A stretch of DNA of 64,000 nt from Aeromonas taiwanensis. Lineage in GTDB: Bacteria; Pseudomonadota; Gammaproteobacteria; Enterobacterales; Aeromonadaceae. Below, in pieces: positions 48,425 through 56,521 of the stretch (positions are counted from its first letter, which is position 1; each line of letters opens with the position of its first letter). The translations under genes were made by a program, and so were the position numbers. Location: NCBI RefSeq assembly GCF_000820165.1, contig NZ_CDDD01000074.1:22015-86014 (forward strand), read 5' to 3'. The notes under the pieces were generated by a model, which saw nothing but the letters and a program-made list of their open reading frames with translations, was not told the origin of the DNA and ran no database searches.

Positions 48425-49008
48425 GGGGTCAGCCTCTTCATCACGCGCCTGCGCACCAGGTACTCCCCCCCCATCAGGCAGCCCATCAGGACATAGCTGA
48501 CGAGGCCGTTGTAGAGGCTCCAGAGCGCCAGATCCCCGTGCCAGATGGTGGCGGCCGCGAGGGCGCCATTGATGACGAAGAAGCCGCACCAGACCTGGGT
48601 CACCCGCCGGGTGTAGCCGATGGCCGCCGCCGGCAAATCGGGGTCCTGCAAGCGGGCCAGCCGCTCCACCAGGCTCATGGGGCGGGTCAGGCTCCAGCCA
48701 AACAGGTAGAGCAGGGAGAGACTCACCGCCAGGGGGTAGTAGAGCAGCCAGTGCCGGGCACTGAACAGGGCAGAGAGCAGGGTCAGACCGAGCCCGATGC
48801 AGGCCAGCAGGCGGCCCAGCCAGAGCCACTCCGGCAGCGGGCCTAGCCGGACCCGCCCCTTGAGCAGACCGGGCAAGAGTCGCAGCGAGAAGAGGAGCAG
48901 CAGGGCGAGCAGCAGCGGGGTCTGACCGGCACGGGTCAGCCCCCAGTAAACCGCCAGCGGGTAGAGCAGCAGAACACCACCGGCCAGCCAGGAGAGCCAA
49001 CGCGTCAT
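48421..49008 (-). CDS. apeG: APE cluster integral membrane protein (ApeG-like, COG4648 type)
   Basis: A 195-residue inner-membrane protein with five to six hydrophobic helices (WLAGGVLLLYPLAVYWGL, LLACIGLGLTLLSALF, HWLLYYPLAVSLSLLYLF and two more) and an EYLVRRR tail. Such a protein is always found next to the ACP genes in APE clusters; its role is unknown. The start MTRWLSWLAGG at 49008 is chosen over a longer frame that would run into the ACP gene. Confidence 0.82.
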   Translation of the reverse strand: MTRWLSWLAGGVLLLYPLAVYWGLTRAGQTPLLLALLLLFSLRLLPGLLKGRVRLGPLPEWLWLGRLLACIGLGLTLLSALFSARHWLLYYPLAVSLSLLYLFGWSLTRPMSLVERLARLQDPDLPAAAIGYTRRVTQVWCGFFVINGALAAATIWHGDLALWSLYNGLVSYVLMGCLMGGEYLVRRRVMKRLTP

Positions 49009-49027
49009 GATTTGGCGCGAACCGGCA

Positions 49028-49276
49028 TCAGGCGTCTGCCAGCAGACGCTCGACCGCATCCACCACGTCGTTGACGCTGCGTACCGACTTGAACTCCTCC
49101 GGCTTGATCTTCTTGCCGGTCAGCTTCTGCAGGTGCACCACCAGATCGATGGCGTCGATGCTGTCGAGTTCGAGATCCTGGTAGAGACGGGCCTCGGGGG
49201 TCACGGCCTCTTCGTCGACTTCGAACAGCTCGACGAGGGCGGCCTGGATCTGGGCAAAGATATCGTCACGGGTCAT
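49028..49276 (-). CDS. apeF: Acyl carrier protein (ApeF-like)
   Basis: An 82-residue acyl carrier protein. The phosphopantetheine Ser lies in DLELDSIDAIDLV (Ser39); the first helix is acidic (ALVELFEVDEEA). Cargo is the growing aryl polyene or its starter. The product must be activated by a phosphopantetheinyl transferase, which is not encoded in this window. Three bases separate it from apeE. Confidence 0.92.
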   Translation of the reverse strand: MTRDDIFAQIQAALVELFEVDEEAVTPEARLYQDLELDSIDAIDLVVHLQKLTGKKIKPEEFKSVRSVNDVVDAVERLLADA

Positions 49277-49279
49277 GGC

Positions 49280-49567
49280 TCAGGCCTCCCCTTTAGACTG
49301 CGCCTGCACCAGGGCCACCAGGGCCGCGACACAGGCAAAGTGGCGACGGGTATTCTCATCGTCGGCGGAGAGGACGATGCCGTAGCGTCCCTTGATGGCA
49401 AGGCCCAGCTCCAGCGCATCGATGGAGTCCAGCCCCAGGCCATCACCGAACAAGGGGGCCTGGCTGTCGATGTCGTCAGGGGTGAGCCCTTCGAGGTTGA
49501 GGCTGTCGATGATGAGTTGTTTTATCTCTAGATGCAGGTCTTGCATAACTGTTCCATACGCTGTCAT
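49280..49567 (-). CDS. apeE: Acyl carrier protein (ApeE-like)
   Basis: A second acyl carrier protein (95 codons from the first ATG, 88 from the second). The attachment Ser is in DGLGLDSIDALELGL. The first ATG at 49567 overlaps the apeD stop as ATGA; the second, at 49546 (MQDLHLEIKQL), fits the usual ACP N-terminus better and has GGAAC upstream. Two ACPs in tandem are standard in APE clusters, where they divide starter loading and extension. Confidence 0.9.
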   Translation of the reverse strand: MTAYGTVMQDLHLEIKQLIIDSLNLEGLTPDDIDSQAPLFGDGLGLDSIDALELGLAIKGRYGIVLSADDENTRRHFACVAALVALVQAQSKGEA

Positions 49568-50328
49568 TGGGGCCCCGGTTGCAGGGCCCGGGTGAGAAAC
49601 CGGGTCAACTGGCGGGCGGCCAGTGCACTGCTCTGGCCGGTGGCGACCACCTCTTGTGCCGCCACTTGCTGCAGAAATTCTATGGTGAAAGTCGGCTTAT
49701 TTTCCGGGATCTTGAACCATTTGTCCTGCTTGGTGAGAAAACGGGCGCTGCAGTGGATCCGCACCAGCTGCACCGGCACCTGGGCGCGCACCGCCAGCTG
49801 GGCCGCGCCGCGCTGCAGCTTGATCGGCTCCCCCGGAGTGGTGCGTGTTCCCTCCGGGAAGATCAGCAGCAGGCCGCCGGCCCGGATCCGCGCCGTGCAC
49901 AGGGTTAGCAGATCCTCCCCCGCCACGTTGGGCAGGTAGTCAGCCGCCCGCACCACGCCGCCGATGAAGGGGTTGCGCCAGAGGGATTGCTTGACGATGC
50001 AGTCGCACACCGGCATCTCGGCCGCCAGGATGACATAGTCGAGCAGGCTGGGATGGTTGGCCACCACCAGGGCGCCTTGCAGGTCGGCGGGCATGCCGCT
50101 CACCCGGTAATCCAGCACCCCCCAGCCCCGCAGCATGGCCAGAAACAGCCGGAAGCTGTGGCGAATGGTGAGCTGGGCCAGGGTACGGCGCCGCTCCCCG
50201 CGCAGGCAGAGCGCCAGCAAGGGGAACCAGAACAGGGAGAGCAGCAGCCCCCCCACCCCGAACAGGGTGAAGCCAAGGGCCGTGCCGATCAGCCGCCATC
50301 CCCGGTTCAGCAAGCTTGCCATGTCCAC
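49564..50328 (-). CDS. apeD: APE cluster 1-acylglycerol-phosphate-type acyltransferase (ApeD-like)
   Basis: A 254-residue membrane-anchored acyltransferase of the PlsC type: an N-terminal hydrophobic helix (LGFTLFGVGGLLLSLFWFPL), the catalytic NHPSLLD motif near residue 92, and FPEGTRT near residue 160. It would transfer an acyl or polyenoyl chain to a lipid acceptor during assembly of the final pigment lipid. It overlaps the end of apeC by 22 nt. Confidence 0.86.
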   Translation of the reverse strand: MDMASLLNRGWRLIGTALGFTLFGVGGLLLSLFWFPLLALCLRGERRRTLAQLTIRHSFRLFLAMLRGWGVLDYRVSGMPADLQGALVVANHPSLLDYVILAAEMPVCDCIVKQSLWRNPFIGGVVRAADYLPNVAGEDLLTLCTARIRAGGLLLIFPEGTRTTPGEPIKLQRGAAQLAVRAQVPVQLVRIHCSARFLTKQDKWFKIPENKPTFTIEFLQQVAAQEVVATGQSSALAARQLTRFLTRALQPGPQ

Positions 50329-51017
50329 TCCTGACGGTCATCACCCAGGGTCAGGGTCCGCTCGCCCCGCAGCAGGGCTCGCCAGAAGACGAGGCTCTGG
50401 GACAGCGGGCGGGCGGCGTCGACCGCGGGTCGTACACCCTCGCAGCGCCACTGGTCGCCAGCCTCCAGCACCAGCCCCAGGGCGTGGGGCGGCGCCTCCG
50501 ACCCCAGCCAGGGACGATGAAACTCGGGCACCGGCCCCTCGAAGGCCACCAGCAGCACCTTGCGGGCGCCGGCCTGCAGGGCCGCCACCGCCTCGGTCAG
50601 GCCTGCCATCAGGTTGCTCTCCCCTGCCGCCAAGGACGTCATGGGGATGGCCGCCTTGCCCTGGATGGAGCAGAGCCCGGCGGCGGTGTTGTGCACCGAC
50701 ATGGAGAAATCGGTAGGCGACAGCGCCTGACGGTCCGCCAGCGCCTGCAAGAGCGTCATGGAGCGGGTCAGTTCGCCGTGGCGGCTGGCGAAGATGGCGT
50801 AATCGACGGGGTGGCGGGCCAGCAGGCTCAATCCCACCTGCACCGCCAGCCGGGAACCCTGGCTCAGGCGGCGCGCCATCATCATGGGCAGCAGGGGGGT
50901 GGCGGGAAACGGCGGCTCGACGGGCCAGCGCCCGTGTTGTGCCCACGCCTGCCAGGCGGCCTCATCGACGAGACCGGGTGACAGGGCCTGACTGTCCTGC
51001 AGTGAAAAAGAGAGCAT
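50307..51017 (-). CDS. apeC: Short ketosynthase-like partner protein (ApeC-like)
   Basis: A 236-residue protein of the Ketoacyl-synt_2 type, about 60 percent of a full ketosynthase. It retains the family blocks SPTDFSMSVHNTAAGL and MTSLAAGESNLMAGLTEAV but no complete Cys-His-His triad. In characterised systems ApeC forms a complex with ApeO, acting as chain-initiation/length factor. First gene of the 18-gene minus-strand operon; its promoter must lie in 51018-51264. Confidence 0.8.
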   Translation of the reverse strand: MLSFSLQDSQALSPGLVDEAAWQAWAQHGRWPVEPPFPATPLLPMMMARRLSQGSRLAVQVGLSLLARHPVDYAIFASRHGELTRSMTLLQALADRQALSPTDFSMSVHNTAAGLCSIQGKAAIPMTSLAAGESNLMAGLTEAVAALQAGARKVLLVAFEGPVPEFHRPWLGSEAPPHALGLVLEAGDQWRCEGVRPAVDAARPLSQSLVFWRALLRGERTLTLGDDRQEWTWQAC

Positions 51018-51264
51018 GTTTCAGGCAACCTGTCCTTGACCTTGGTGTAAATGCCCTGGGAATAACAGGCGCGCCCCCGGCGGGCGCAGCCTGCTCCACG
51101 GCATGAAATGGAGTCATCACGTTAATTCTGGGCGGATAATACCATTATTTATCAAAAATAATAGCTGGCACAGATTATTCCCCGCCATGGTGATTGAAAA
51201 TTAACGATTTGTGTTGTCTTATTGCCATCCGCCAGTGGTGAATATACTCTCCAAGGAATATATT
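51018..51264. promoter_or_regulatory. Divergent promoter region of the APE cluster
   Basis: 247 bp between apeC (-) and the plus-strand lipoprotein gene. The centre (51120-51180, AATACCATTATTTATCAAAA and similar) and the stretch 51195-51265 are AT-rich, in contrast to the GC-rich cluster. Both arms of the cluster must be controlled from here. No convincing operator was identified. Confidence 0.5.
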
Positions 51265-51657
51265 ATGAAACTCATTAATAAAATATGCGTGGTGCTGACC
51301 TGTGCTCTGTTGGCCGCCTGTTCTACCAGTCAGCCCATTCGCAATATGGCTGCCAACCCGGTTGCTTTTAATTTGACCGATGAGCAGGTAGCCAATGCCA
51401 TTATTACGGCGGGCATCAGCAAGAGCTGGGTGATGAAGAAAGAAAAACCCGGGCTTATTCGTGGTCAGGTCAATGTGCGCCAACATCAGGCCGTGATCGA
51501 TATTCCCTACAGCGCTCGCGATTATTCCATCAATTATGTGAGCAGTGTCAATCTGGACGACAAGGGCAAGGGCAGCATCCACCGCAGTTATAACCGTTGG
51601 GTCCTGGGCCTTAATCAGGCCATCCAGACCGAACTCGCCCGCACCCAGAGCCATTAA
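51265..51657 (+). CDS. Small lipoprotein at the APE cluster edge (ApeA-like)
   Basis: A 130-residue lipoprotein: signal peptide MKLINKICVVLTCALLAAC with lipobox LLAAC (Ser at +2) and a mature domain of about 110 residues (VAFNLTDEQVANAIITAG, YSARDYSINYVSSVNL). The start at 51265 has CCAAGGAA upstream. Small lipoproteins head many APE clusters. Function unknown; position just before the methyltransferase gene (18-bp gap) implies cotranscription. Base composition of the 5' half is more AT-rich than the neighbours. Confidence 0.75.
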   Translation: MKLINKICVVLTCALLAACSTSQPIRNMAANPVAFNLTDEQVANAIITAGISKSWVMKKEKPGLIRGQVNVRQHQAVIDIPYSARDYSINYVSSVNLDDKGKGSIHRSYNRWVLGLNQAIQTELARTQSH

Positions 51658-51675
51658 TCCGGCAGGAGCCACCCC

Positions 51676-52752
51676 GTGAAGCATTATCAGACAGACCCCT
51701 ACAATGCGCTGGAGGCCATCAGCGAGGCCCAGAAAATCGCCTTCGGCCCCATGCTGTTTCAAGCCAGCTGGTGTCTTCGCGAGACCGGGGTGCTCGCCTT
51801 TCTCGAGAGTCGTGGTCAGCAGGGCGCACCGCTGGCGGACATCGCCCGGGCCTGCGGGCTGAGCGAATACGGCGCCGGCGTGCTGCTGGACATGGGGCTC
51901 GGCGGCGGCCTCTGCTACCTGGCCGAGGAGCGCTATGTGCTGGGGCGGGTCGGCAAGTACCTGCTGAACGACCCCATGAGCCGGGTCAACTTCGACTTCA
52001 CCCAGCACCTCTGCTACCAGCCCCTCGCCCACCTGCTCGACGCCATTCGTCAGGGCACCCCTGCCGGCCTGCAGGTGTTCGGCTCCTGGCAGACCCTCTA
52101 CCCGCACCTGAGCGAGCTGCCGGAAGAGGCCCGCCGCAGCTGGTTTGCCTTCGATCACTTCTACTCGGACTGGGCCTTCCAGCAGGCGCTAGACAAGGTG
52201 TTCGAGTACGAGCCGCGCCACCTCTACGATCTCGGTGGCAACACCGGCAAGTGGGCTCTGGCCTGCGCCAGTCGTGATCCTGCGCTGCAAGTCACCATCC
52301 TCGATTTGCCCGAGCAGCTGGCGCTCGCCCGCCGCAACATCGAAGAGGCGGGGCTGGCGGATCGGGTGCAGGGCCATCCGGTGGATCTGCTGCAACCGGG
52401 TTCCCTGCCCGGTGAGGCCGACATCTGGTGGATGAGCCAGTTCCTCGACTGTTTCAGCCACGAACAGATCGTCGCCATCCTGAACCGGATCCGGCTGGCC
52501 ATGAAAGCGGACGCCCGGGTCTGCATCCTGGAGCTGTTCTGGGACCGCCAATCCTTCGAAGCCGCCAGTTTCAGTCTCAACGCCACCTCCCTCTACTTCA
52601 CCTGTCTGGCCAATGGAAACAGCCGCTTCTATCACTCCAAGGAGCTGTACCAGTGCCTGCGTGAGGCCCATTTCCACGTGGAGGCCGAGCACGAGATACC
52701 GGGCCCGGGCCACACCCTGCTGGTTGCCCGCCCCTTGCACACCCAGCCATAA
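51676..52752 (+). CDS. apeB: SAM-dependent methyltransferase of the APE cluster (ApeB-like)
   Basis: A 358-residue class I methyltransferase of the plant-O-methyltransferase-like type: an N-terminal winged-helix dimerisation region (residues 1-100; LADIARACGLSEYGAGVLL) and a C-terminal SAM fold with motif I YDLGGNTGKWALACA near residue 190 and the acidic DLPEQLALARR. In APE pigments the aryl head group is methylated, and this enzyme is the obvious candidate. The start is GTG with AGGAG seven bases upstream. It points away from the main operon. Confidence 0.85.
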   Translation: MKHYQTDPYNALEAISEAQKIAFGPMLFQASWCLRETGVLAFLESRGQQGAPLADIARACGLSEYGAGVLLDMGLGGGLCYLAEERYVLGRVGKYLLNDPMSRVNFDFTQHLCYQPLAHLLDAIRQGTPAGLQVFGSWQTLYPHLSELPEEARRSWFAFDHFYSDWAFQQALDKVFEYEPRHLYDLGGNTGKWALACASRDPALQVTILDLPEQLALARRNIEEAGLADRVQGHPVDLLQPGSLPGEADIWWMSQFLDCFSHEQIVAILNRIRLAMKADARVCILELFWDRQSFEAASFSLNATSLYFTCLANGNSRFYHSKELYQCLREAHFHVEAEHEIPGPGHTLLVARPLHTQP

Positions 52753-52800
52753 TGGCCGTCATCACACAGACTGCAACGATGACACGAGAAGGAGCACGCC

Positions 52801-53016
52801 ATGGCGCGTAACGGCACGGCACTGTTGGCACTCGGCCTGATCCTGGGCAGCCTGCTCGGCGGTTGCGCCGACATCAAGGAGGCGGGCAGGACAGTGGGGC
52901 ACACCACCCGGGACGTGACCCGGGAGATCGGCCACACCACCCGTGACGTGACCCGCGAGATAGGTCACGGCACCCGGGATACCGTCAAGAAGATAGGTAA
53001 CGAGTTGAACGACTGA
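52801..53016 (+). CDS. Very small lipoprotein with 11-residue repeats
   Basis: A 71-residue lipoprotein. Lipobox LLGGC puts the lipidated Cys at position 22. The mature 50 residues contain three near-identical 11-residue units (VGHTTRDVTRE, IGHTTRDVTRE, IGHGTRDTVKK), which would make a regular amphipathic helix. GAAGGAG lies nine bases before the ATG. No family is recognised with certainty; the entericidin-like size may be coincidental. It is 48 bp downstream of the methyltransferase gene and may be read with it. Confidence 0.78.
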   Translation: MARNGTALLALGLILGSLLGGCADIKEAGRTVGHTTRDVTREIGHTTRDVTREIGHGTRDTVKKIGNELND

Positions 53017-53587
53017 CAACAGGGGCCCAGTCCCCTGCTGTCATAAGGGGGTCAGTCCCACCTGGTCATCACCTGAACGCCATCACCGGCTCAGGCGCGT
53101 TTGCCCGTCCCGTCCAGCCACCGACCCCCGACACTCTCGATTCGGGTTTTCTCTCCCTTGTGGCCGGGCATGGCAGCAGCCCCGGCCTGCCCGCGCATGA
53201 CTGCCTGTTATTTGTTCAATGGCTGGATGGGAAAACAAAAACCATATTGGAAACAAGGTATTGATATATCGCAGGAGGCCTGGTGGCGGGAGCCTGAGCG
53301 GTAGAAAAAGATGAACCTTGATGGATGTAACATGAGGGAATTCATCTGCAACGACACGCCATTAATTAGATTGCTTTCAATAAACACGGCAATTATTCAA
53401 TATGCATGGGGTGCCGAACATTATTTAGATTCATGTTAAATGCATCATAAATATCGTCGACAATCCCCAGCCAATAATAAAAATCCGGTCTGACATTCTG
53501 TATCCCGCATTTCAGATGATGCCATCTGCGATTTCCGTGTTTATTGCGGGAACGGATGGCCGTGCTTTTCAATCAAGATAAGGATGC
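53017..53587. other. 571-bp intergenic region before the carbonic anhydrase gene
   Basis: The first 260 bp are GC-rich and contain only a 67-codon frame without gene-like features; the second half (53300-53590) is AT-rich (for example GCCATTAATTAGATTGCTTT and AACATTATTTAGATTCATG) and probably carries the carbonic-anhydrase promoter. No RNA gene or mobile element recognised. Confidence 0.5.
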
Positions 53588-54313
53588 ATGATGAGAAAGT
53601 CCCTGTTCGCCGCCCTGCTGCTATGCCCCACCGCCTTCGCCGCCACCCCGCACTGGGAATACGGTGGCGAGGCCGGTCCGGCAAAATGGGCCAGCCTCAC
53701 CCCGGAATATGGCCAGTGTGCGGGCAGCAACCAGTCGCCGGTCAATCTGACGGGCCTGGTGGAGGCCGAACTGGCCCCGCTGCAGTTCCACTACCAGGCT
53801 GGCGGGCACAGCGTCACCAACAACGGCCACACGGTGCAGGTCGACTATGCCCCCGGCAGCACGCTGGAGCTCGACGGCATGCGCTTCACCCTCAAGCAGT
53901 TCCACTTCCACGCCCCCAGCGAAAACCTCATCGAGGGCAAATCCTACCCCCTGGAGGGTCACCTGGTGCACGCCAATGACAAGGGTGAGCTGGCGGTGGT
54001 GGCGGTGATGTTCGAGCCGGGCGGCGCGAACCCGGCCCTCGGCCAAGCCTGGCAATCCTTGCCGGCCAAGGCGGGCGAGCACCACGAGCTCAAGGAGCCG
54101 GTCTCGGCAGAGCAGTTGCTGCCCGCCAAACGGGACTACTACCGCTTCAGCGGCTCGCTGACCACCCCGCCCTGCTCGGAAGGGGTGCGCTGGCTGGTGA
54201 TGAAGGATCCGGTGCAGGTGAGTCAGGCCCAGATCGACGCCTTCAAGGCGGTGATGCACCACCCCAACAACAGACCCGTCCAGCCCCTCAACGGGCGACT
54301 GGTGCTGCAATAA
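53588..54313 (+). CDS. Alpha-class carbonic anhydrase, periplasmic
   Basis: A 241-residue alpha carbonic anhydrase converting CO2 and water to bicarbonate. Signal peptide MMRKSLFAALLLCPTAFA. The zinc site is complete: FHFHAPSENLIEGKSYPLEG supplies two His and GHLVHAND the third; the Thr gate and hydrophobic pocket are in SGSLTTPPCSEGVRW. The mature protein has one Cys near the N-terminus (QCAGSNQSPVNL) and one in TPPCSEG, a known disulfide pair. Two adjacent ATGs (53588, 53591) follow AAGGA. Monocistronic, ended by a strong terminator. Confidence 0.95.
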   Translation: MMRKSLFAALLLCPTAFAATPHWEYGGEAGPAKWASLTPEYGQCAGSNQSPVNLTGLVEAELAPLQFHYQAGGHSVTNNGHTVQVDYAPGSTLELDGMRFTLKQFHFHAPSENLIEGKSYPLEGHLVHANDKGELAVVAVMFEPGGANPALGQAWQSLPAKAGEHHELKEPVSAEQLLPAKRDYYRFSGSLTTPPCSEGVRWLVMKDPVQVSQAQIDAFKAVMHHPNNRPVQPLNGRLVLQ

Positions 54314-54340
54314 GGTGGAATGTCACCGACTGCGCAATAA

Positions 54341-54369
54341 AAAGAGGGCCAACGGGCCCTCTTTTTTTA
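54341..54369. terminator. Bidirectional terminator between carbonic anhydrase and psuG
   Basis: AAAGAGGGCC-AAC-GGGCCCTCTTT with A-tract before and T-tract after, between the convergent carbonic anhydrase (+) and psuG (-) genes. Confidence 0.94.
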
Positions 54370-54383
54370 ATTGCAGCAAGTGG

Positions 54384-55292
54384 TTACAGGCTGGCGGCAA
54401 TCTTTGCCCCCAGGGCGGCGTTGTTCAGCACCAGCTGGATGTTGGAAGCCAGGGAGTTGCCGCCGGTCAGCTCGCAGACGCGAGCCAGCAGGAAGGGGGT
54501 GGAGGCCTTGCCCTTGACCCCCTGCTCGTCCGCCTCCCGCAGCGCCTGCTCGATGGCCGCGTCGATGTCGGCCTTCGGCATCGCAAACTGGGCCGGGATG
54601 GGATTGGCCACCACGGCACCGCCCGCCAGCCCCAGCTCCCACTTCAGGCGCAGCGCCTGCGCGATCGCCGCCGGGGTGTCGAGGCGGTAATCCACCTTGA
54701 AGCCGCTCTCCCGGGTGTAGAAGGCGGGCAGCTCCTCGGTCTGGTAGCCGATCACCGGCACCCCCTGGGTCTCCAGGTACTCCAGGGTCAGACCGATGTC
54801 GAGGATGGACTTGGCGCCGGCGCAGACCACGGCCACCGGGGTCTGGGCAAATTCCTGCAAGTCGGCGGAGATGTCGAAGCTCTCCTGGGCGCCGCGGTGC
54901 ACGCCGCCGATGCCTCCGGTGGCAAACACCCGGATCCCGGCCATGGCGGCCACTATCATGGTGGAGGCCACCGTGGTGGCCCCCATCCCCTTGTTCGCCA
55001 GCACGAAGGGGATGTCACGGCGGCTGCACTTGATGGCGGCGTGGCCGGCCTTGCCCAGCGCCTCCAGAGCCCCCGCATCCAGACCCACCTTGAGGCGGCC
55101 GTCGATGATGGCGATGGTGGCCGGCACGGCGCCGTTGTCGCGCACCACCTGTTCCACCTGGCGCGCCGTCTCCACGTTCTGCGGATAGGGCATGCCGTGG
55201 GAGATAATGGTGGACTCCAGGGCCACCACAGGCTTGCCGGCAGCCAGGGCGGCGGCGATTTCGGGTTGGATATCGAGGTAAGCGTTCAACAT
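54384..55292 (-). CDS. psuG: Pseudouridine-5'-phosphate glycosidase
   Basis: Cleaves the C-C glycosidic bond of pseudouridine 5'-phosphate to uracil and ribose 5-phosphate. The 302-residue product carries VALESTIISHGMPYPQNVET at the N-terminus, TATGGIGGVHRG-type sequence (FATGGIGGVHRGAQ) and GKASTPFLLARVCELTGG near the C-terminus, typical of PsuG. It is encoded directly after the kinase gene with a 7-nt overlap, so the pathway kinase then glycosidase is one operon. No pseudouridine transporter (psuT) is in the window. Confidence 0.95.
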   Translation of the reverse strand: MLNAYLDIQPEIAAALAAGKPVVALESTIISHGMPYPQNVETARQVEQVVRDNGAVPATIAIIDGRLKVGLDAGALEALGKAGHAAIKCSRRDIPFVLANKGMGATTVASTMIVAAMAGIRVFATGGIGGVHRGAQESFDISADLQEFAQTPVAVVCAGAKSILDIGLTLEYLETQGVPVIGYQTEELPAFYTRESGFKVDYRLDTPAAIAQALRLKWELGLAGGAVVANPIPAQFAMPKADIDAAIEQALREADEQGVKGKASTPFLLARVCELTGGNSLASNIQLVLNNAALGAKIAASL

Positions 55293-56377
55293 GGGTACTC
55301 CTCCAGCATGCGTTCAACGGCGGCCTTGGAGAGGCCGGAAAAGACGGTATCGGAACAATTGACGGTAAGGGCGGCGCAGCCGAGGGCGAAACGGGTCGTC
55401 TCGACGATGCCCTGCTCCTGCAACCAGGCGTGGGCCAGCCCTGCCATGAAGGCATCGCCACCGCCGGTCACGTTGACGACCGGGCTGCCGAGCACGGGCA
55501 GATGGCCCTGGCACGCCCCGTCGCTGTAAAAGATCCCCTGATCCCCGAGGCTCAGGAACAGCCGCTGCACCCCGGCGCGGTGGAACCAGGCCGCCGCCAT
55601 GGACCAGGTGTCTGGGCCGGCGATGCGCAAGCCGCACAGCTGCTCCGCCTCGCTGCGGTTCGGTTTGAGGGTGTGGATGCGGTGCAGCCAGGGGCGGATC
55701 TTCTCCACCTTGGCCACCGAGACGGTGTCGACGAAGATGATGTGCTCCCCCTGGCGCTCGAACAGCCAGTCCAGGGTGTGGGTCGCGAGGTTGGTGTCGA
55801 GCACCCAGAGCCGGGCCGCACCGAGAAAGCCGCTGAGCGGGGTGAGCCGGGCCGGGGTGAGCTGCTCGATGATCCCCATGTCGTTGACGGCGCAGCTCAT
55901 CTCGCCGCTGCCATCGTGCAGACTGAGGTAACAGGAGGTGGCCTGGCCGTCCAGCACCAGCACCTGGCGCACGTCGACCCCGGCGCGCTGGCTCACCTCC
56001 AGCAGGTGGTGGCCGTACTGATCGTTGCCCACCGCGGTCAGCAGCCGGGTGTCGGTACCGAGGCGCGCCAGGTTCTCGGCGATGTTGCGCCCCACCCCGC
56101 CGGCGGAGGTACGCACCCGGCCCGGGTTGGAATCCCCGATGCGCAGGTTGTCGTGGCTGCAGCCGCAGATATCCATGTTGGCGCCGCCGATCACCACGGC
56201 GTAGGGGCCTTCTCGCAGCACATAGCCGCGCCCCTGCACATAGCCCTGGCGCATCAGGCTGGAGATGTGGCTCGCCAGCGCCGAGCGGCTGATGCCGAGC
56301 CTGTCCGCCAGCTCCTGCTGGGCAATCATGGGGTCCTGGCGCAGCAGGGCGAGGATCTCTTGCTCACGTTCCGTCAT
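55286..56377 (-). CDS. psuK: Pseudouridine kinase with N-terminal winged helix
   Basis: A 363-residue PfkB-family kinase predicted to phosphorylate pseudouridine. Residues 1-60 are a helix-turn-helix (ALLRQDPMIAQQELADRLGI), absent from single-domain PfkB kinases; the kinase domain starts at AVVIGGANMDICG and ends with the anion-hole motif VNVTGGGDAFMAGLAHA. The HTH suggests that the protein also binds DNA, perhaps its own promoter. The start MTEREQEILALL at 56377 is chosen because the 34-codon upstream extension covers two operator-like palindromes. Confidence 0.88.
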   Translation of the reverse strand: MTEREQEILALLRQDPMIAQQELADRLGISRSALASHISSLMRQGYVQGRGYVLREGPYAVVIGGANMDICGCSHDNLRIGDSNPGRVRTSAGGVGRNIAENLARLGTDTRLLTAVGNDQYGHHLLEVSQRAGVDVRQVLVLDGQATSCYLSLHDGSGEMSCAVNDMGIIEQLTPARLTPLSGFLGAARLWVLDTNLATHTLDWLFERQGEHIIFVDTVSVAKVEKIRPWLHRIHTLKPNRSEAEQLCGLRIAGPDTWSMAAAWFHRAGVQRLFLSLGDQGIFYSDGACQGHLPVLGSPVVNVTGGGDAFMAGLAHAWLQEQGIVETTRFALGCAALTVNCSDTVFSGLSKAAVERMLEEYPC

Positions 56378-56393
56378 AGACAAACATCCAGTT

Positions 56394-56431
56394 ACAAACG
56401 TTTGTCCATTATTGTCGGGAAACGTTTTCCC
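56394..56431. promoter_or_regulatory. Two operator-like palindromes upstream of psuK
   Basis: ACAAACGTTTGT (56394-56405, perfect 12-bp palindrome) and GGGAAACGTTTTCCC (56417-56431; arms GGGAAA/TTTCCC). Both share the AAACGTTT centre seen in LacI/PurR-type operators, and their centres are about 24 bp apart. They lie just upstream of psuK. Binding by a LacI-family regulator, PurR, or the HTH of PsuK itself are alternative inferences. Confidence 0.55.
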
Positions 56432-56466
56432 GCCACGACTGCGTGCAAGAAATGTCGGGTCAGCCA

Positions 56467-56496
56467 CAAAAAAAATCACCGGGCAAGCCCGGTGAT
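56467..56496 (-). terminator. Terminator of the nrt-nir operon
   Basis: ATCACCGGGC-AA-GCCCGGTGAT followed on the minus strand by eight Ts (plus-strand A-run 56467-56475), 26 nt past the nirD stop. Confidence 0.93.
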
Positions 56497-56521
56497 CCTC
56501 AATGCCATATGCCTGGCGTAC

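Noticed and set aside
47054..49000. apeH as a 648-residue protein
   Set aside because: The first ~190 codons overlap apeG in another frame and contain no AMP-ligase sequence; the ATG at 48424 overlaps the apeG stop as ATGA and begins the true domain.
53101..53304. 67-codon plus-strand frame
   Set aside because: No ribosome-binding site, low-complexity start and no resemblance to known proteins; lies in a promoter-like gap.
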